A DNA stretch of 64,000 nt from Paraburkholderia ferrariae NBRC 106233. GTDB taxonomy: Bacteria > Pseudomonadota > Gammaproteobacteria > Burkholderiales > Burkholderiaceae. Below the pieces are notes generated by a model. The model was given only the letters and a program-made list of their open reading frames with translations, was not told the DNA's origin and ran no database searches. The stretch spans positions 248,001 through 312,000 of the forward strand of contig NZ_BAYB01000002.1 of the NCBI RefSeq assembly GCF_000685035.1, given 5' to 3'. Shown one piece after another: positions 62,776 through 64,000 of this stretch (position 1 is the stretch's first letter; each line of letters begins with the position of its first letter). Both the position numbers and the translations under genes were made by a program.

Positions 62776-63207
62776 ATGTTTTTTCGATTCGGCACGCTAA
62801 GGTTGCCGCCCGATTCAAAGGTGGAAGGCGGCAAGCGCGGTCTGGGCCGGGTCGAGCTGGACCCCGGGCGCGACCGGCATGCGCGCGCGGCCATGGAAGC
62901 CTATGCGGATGCCTGCGAGCCCGACATGCCGTGGCTTGCCGAAGCGCTGCGCGAGGCCCCCACGGCTCGCCCGGACCGGTTGACCCATTGCTCGGCCACG
63001 GTGCTGCGCGTGTTCGTGATTGCGCAGGCGCGCGCGGCGGGGCAGCCCGACTACGCGCATGCGGCCTGGGAGCACGTGCGCATGCAGTTGACGGCGCTGC
63101 TGGCCGGCACTCCGCTCTTGCAGACCGACATGGAGGCGGGCCCGGAGAGCGCCTACGCACTCGAACCCCTCGAAGAGCATGGGGGGCCGGCGCGGCCGCT
63201 CAGGTGA
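62776..63207 (+). CDS. Hypothetical protein, 143 aa
   Basis: I do not recognise a family. The product has 143 residues and is soluble and helical (HARAAMEAYADACEPDMPWL, HCSATVLRVFVIAQARAAGQ, HAAWEHVRMQLTALLAGTPL). Base and codon pattern (strong GC at third positions) fits coding sequence. There is no clear ribosome-binding site for ATG 62776. It lies ahead of the response-regulator gene on the same strand, 346 bp away. Confidence 0.6.
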   Translation: MFFRFGTLRLPPDSKVEGGKRGLGRVELDPGRDRHARAAMEAYADACEPDMPWLAEALREAPTARPDRLTHCSATVLRVFVIAQARAAGQPDYAHAAWEHVRMQLTALLAGTPLLQTDMEAGPESAYALEPLEEHGGPARPLR

Positions 63208-63553
63208 CCGGCCCGTGACCCTGCGGCCGCCTTGCGCGCCGTGCCAATCGGACTTGGGATTTTTCGACTACTATGAGCGAAATCCGATTCCAGAAAGCGG
63301 GCGCCGCATCGCTTCCCCATTCCATTCAAGACGAAGCGGGCGTTGCGGCCGGAGCGCGCGCGGCAAAGCCGGCGCGCAGGGAGTGTTGGGAGGGAGGCCC
63401 GGGGGCGCAAGGCCCGTGGGTGCGTTCGCGCGGCCGGCGAGGCAGCCGGAGGACCGATGGCCAGGGAGGCCGGCATGGAGGCTGGTCTGACAGCCGTACG
63501 CGCGGCGAGCCAGTTTTTCCCGAAAAGATGAATAACGATACTGGGTGCGGGGC
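63208..63553. other. Gene-free gap before response regulator
   Basis: About 346 bp. A 94-codon frame (63273-63557) is Arg/Gly-rich with a composition typical of shadow frames and no family match, so it is not called. The promoter of the response regulator is probably here; I see no clear elements. Confidence 0.4.
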
Positions 63554-64000
63554 ATGATGAGAATTGCGGTACTGGACGACGATCCAGCTCAAACCGATTT
63601 TGTGTGTCAGACCTTGACGGCGGCGGGTCACGCCTGCCATGCGTTCGCGAAGGGCGGCGAGCTCGTGCGCCAGTTGCGCCGGGAGACGTTCGACCTGCTC
63701 GTGCTGGACTGGAACGTACCGGACATGGCGGGCGACGAAGTCCTGAACTGGGTGCGGCAGAGCCTTTCCATGCGGCTGCCGGTCCTCTTCATGACGAGCC
63801 GCAGCCGCGAAAGCGACATTGCGCTCATGCTCAACAGCGGTGCCGACGACTACGTGGTCAAGCCCGTTTCCGCGCCCGTGCTGCTCGCGCGCGTGGCTTC
63901 GCTGCTGCGCCGCGCCTACCAGCTTCATGCTCCCACGCTGAAGGAAACCTTCGGCGAATACGAATTCGACCTGAAGTCGCGCCTGGTGGCGGTGAACGGG
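63554..64000 (+). CDS. OmpR-family response regulator (cut by window end)
   Basis: Partial gene: the first 149 codons are present and the frame is still open at the window edge. The receiver domain is complete (about 1-118) with the acidic pocket LDDDPAQ, phospho-acceptor Asp in LLVLDWNVPDMAG (about residue 53), FMTSRSRESD and the conserved Lys in YVVKPVSAP. The start of the winged-helix output domain follows (FGEYEFDLKSRLVAVNG). ATG 63554 or 63557 is possible. The partner kinase is outside the window. Confidence 0.9.
   Translation, partial: MMRIAVLDDDPAQTDFVCQTLTAAGHACHAFAKGGELVRQLRRETFDLLVLDWNVPDMAGDEVLNWVRQSLSMRLPVLFMTSRSRESDIALMLNSGADDYVVKPVSAPVLLARVASLLRRAYQLHAPTLKETFGEYEFDLKSRLVAVNG

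Noticed and set aside
62312..62894. Overlapping long frames on both strands in 62.3-62.9 kb
   Set aside because: Composition artefacts without family similarity or ribosome-binding sites; only the frame from 62776 has coding-like pattern.
63273..63557. 94-codon frame before the response regulator
   Set aside because: Arg/Gly-rich with no motif and no ribosome-binding site; it overlaps the response-regulator start.

Overview
The window looks like chromosomal DNA of a Burkholderiaceae bacterium, most likely Paraburkholderia, Caballeronia or Burkholderia. The evidence is the high GC content, a prpR / prpB-prpC-acnD-prpF methylcitrate locus, a DUF4148 protein, an OmpC-type porin and several secreted proteins with Burkholderiales-style signal peptides. 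No rRNA, tRNA, CRISPR array or intact insertion sequence was seen.

Layout. (1) 0.2-17.4 kb is core-like: a LysM/degenerate-M23 lipoprotein; the methylcitrate operon for propionyl-CoA use, divergent from its sigma-54 activator PrpR and with a readable -24/-12 promoter; a small conserved protein; a three-component periplasmic molybdenum aldehyde oxidoreductase (2Fe-2S subunit, Tat-exported Moco subunit, triheme cytochrome c); an Mpg-type DNA glycosylase; a DUF4148 protein; a CBS protein; and ribA. (2) 17.4-44.2 kb is an accessory island. It opens with a frameshifted, truncated P4-type integrase and has many catabolic genes, visibly lower-GC stretches and gene debris. It holds two parallel amine/amino-acid oxidation modules (FAD oxidase + aldehyde dehydrogenase + transporter or porin + regulator), a decaying homoprotocatechuate meta-cleavage operon (hpaR-GEDFHI, with hpaR and hpaG truncated and hpaH internally deleted), monoamine-regulon homologues (MoaF and a MoaE-like SDR), an SDR, a LuxR regulator, an APC permease and a polar amino acid ABC transporter. 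(3) 44.2-62 kb is a cell-envelope locus. One seven-gene run encodes an OmpA-type lipoprotein, a polytopic membrane protein, a vWA-like secreted protein, a CPYC thioredoxin-fold protein, a secreted caspase-like protease, a small membrane protein and a SulP transporter. Three genes on the opposite strand encode two lipoproteins and a zinc-ribbon membrane protein. They are followed by an ECF-like sigma factor, its anti-sigma factor, a second secreted caspase-like protease, a phospholipase D lipoprotein and an SH3 protein. (4) 62-64 kb holds a hypothetical gene and the start of an OmpR-type response regulator cut by the window edge.

Most notable points. (a) The anti-sigma factor and the small membrane protein share a Cys-bracketed, apparently periplasmic domain, and each is encoded directly beside a secreted caspase-like protease. 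This suggests an undescribed envelope-stress or proteolytic signalling system. (b) Four promoters in the island carry the same 18-bp element (consensus TTGCCGATTTGYGCTAAC), each 37-38 nt upstream of a -10 hexamer, which defines a local regulon. (c) Two copies of GGTTCAA-N5-TTGAAAC lie between the ABC transporter and the second oxidase operon and are probable operators of the XRE-cupin regulator. (d) The hpa operon shows three separate deletions of known family members.
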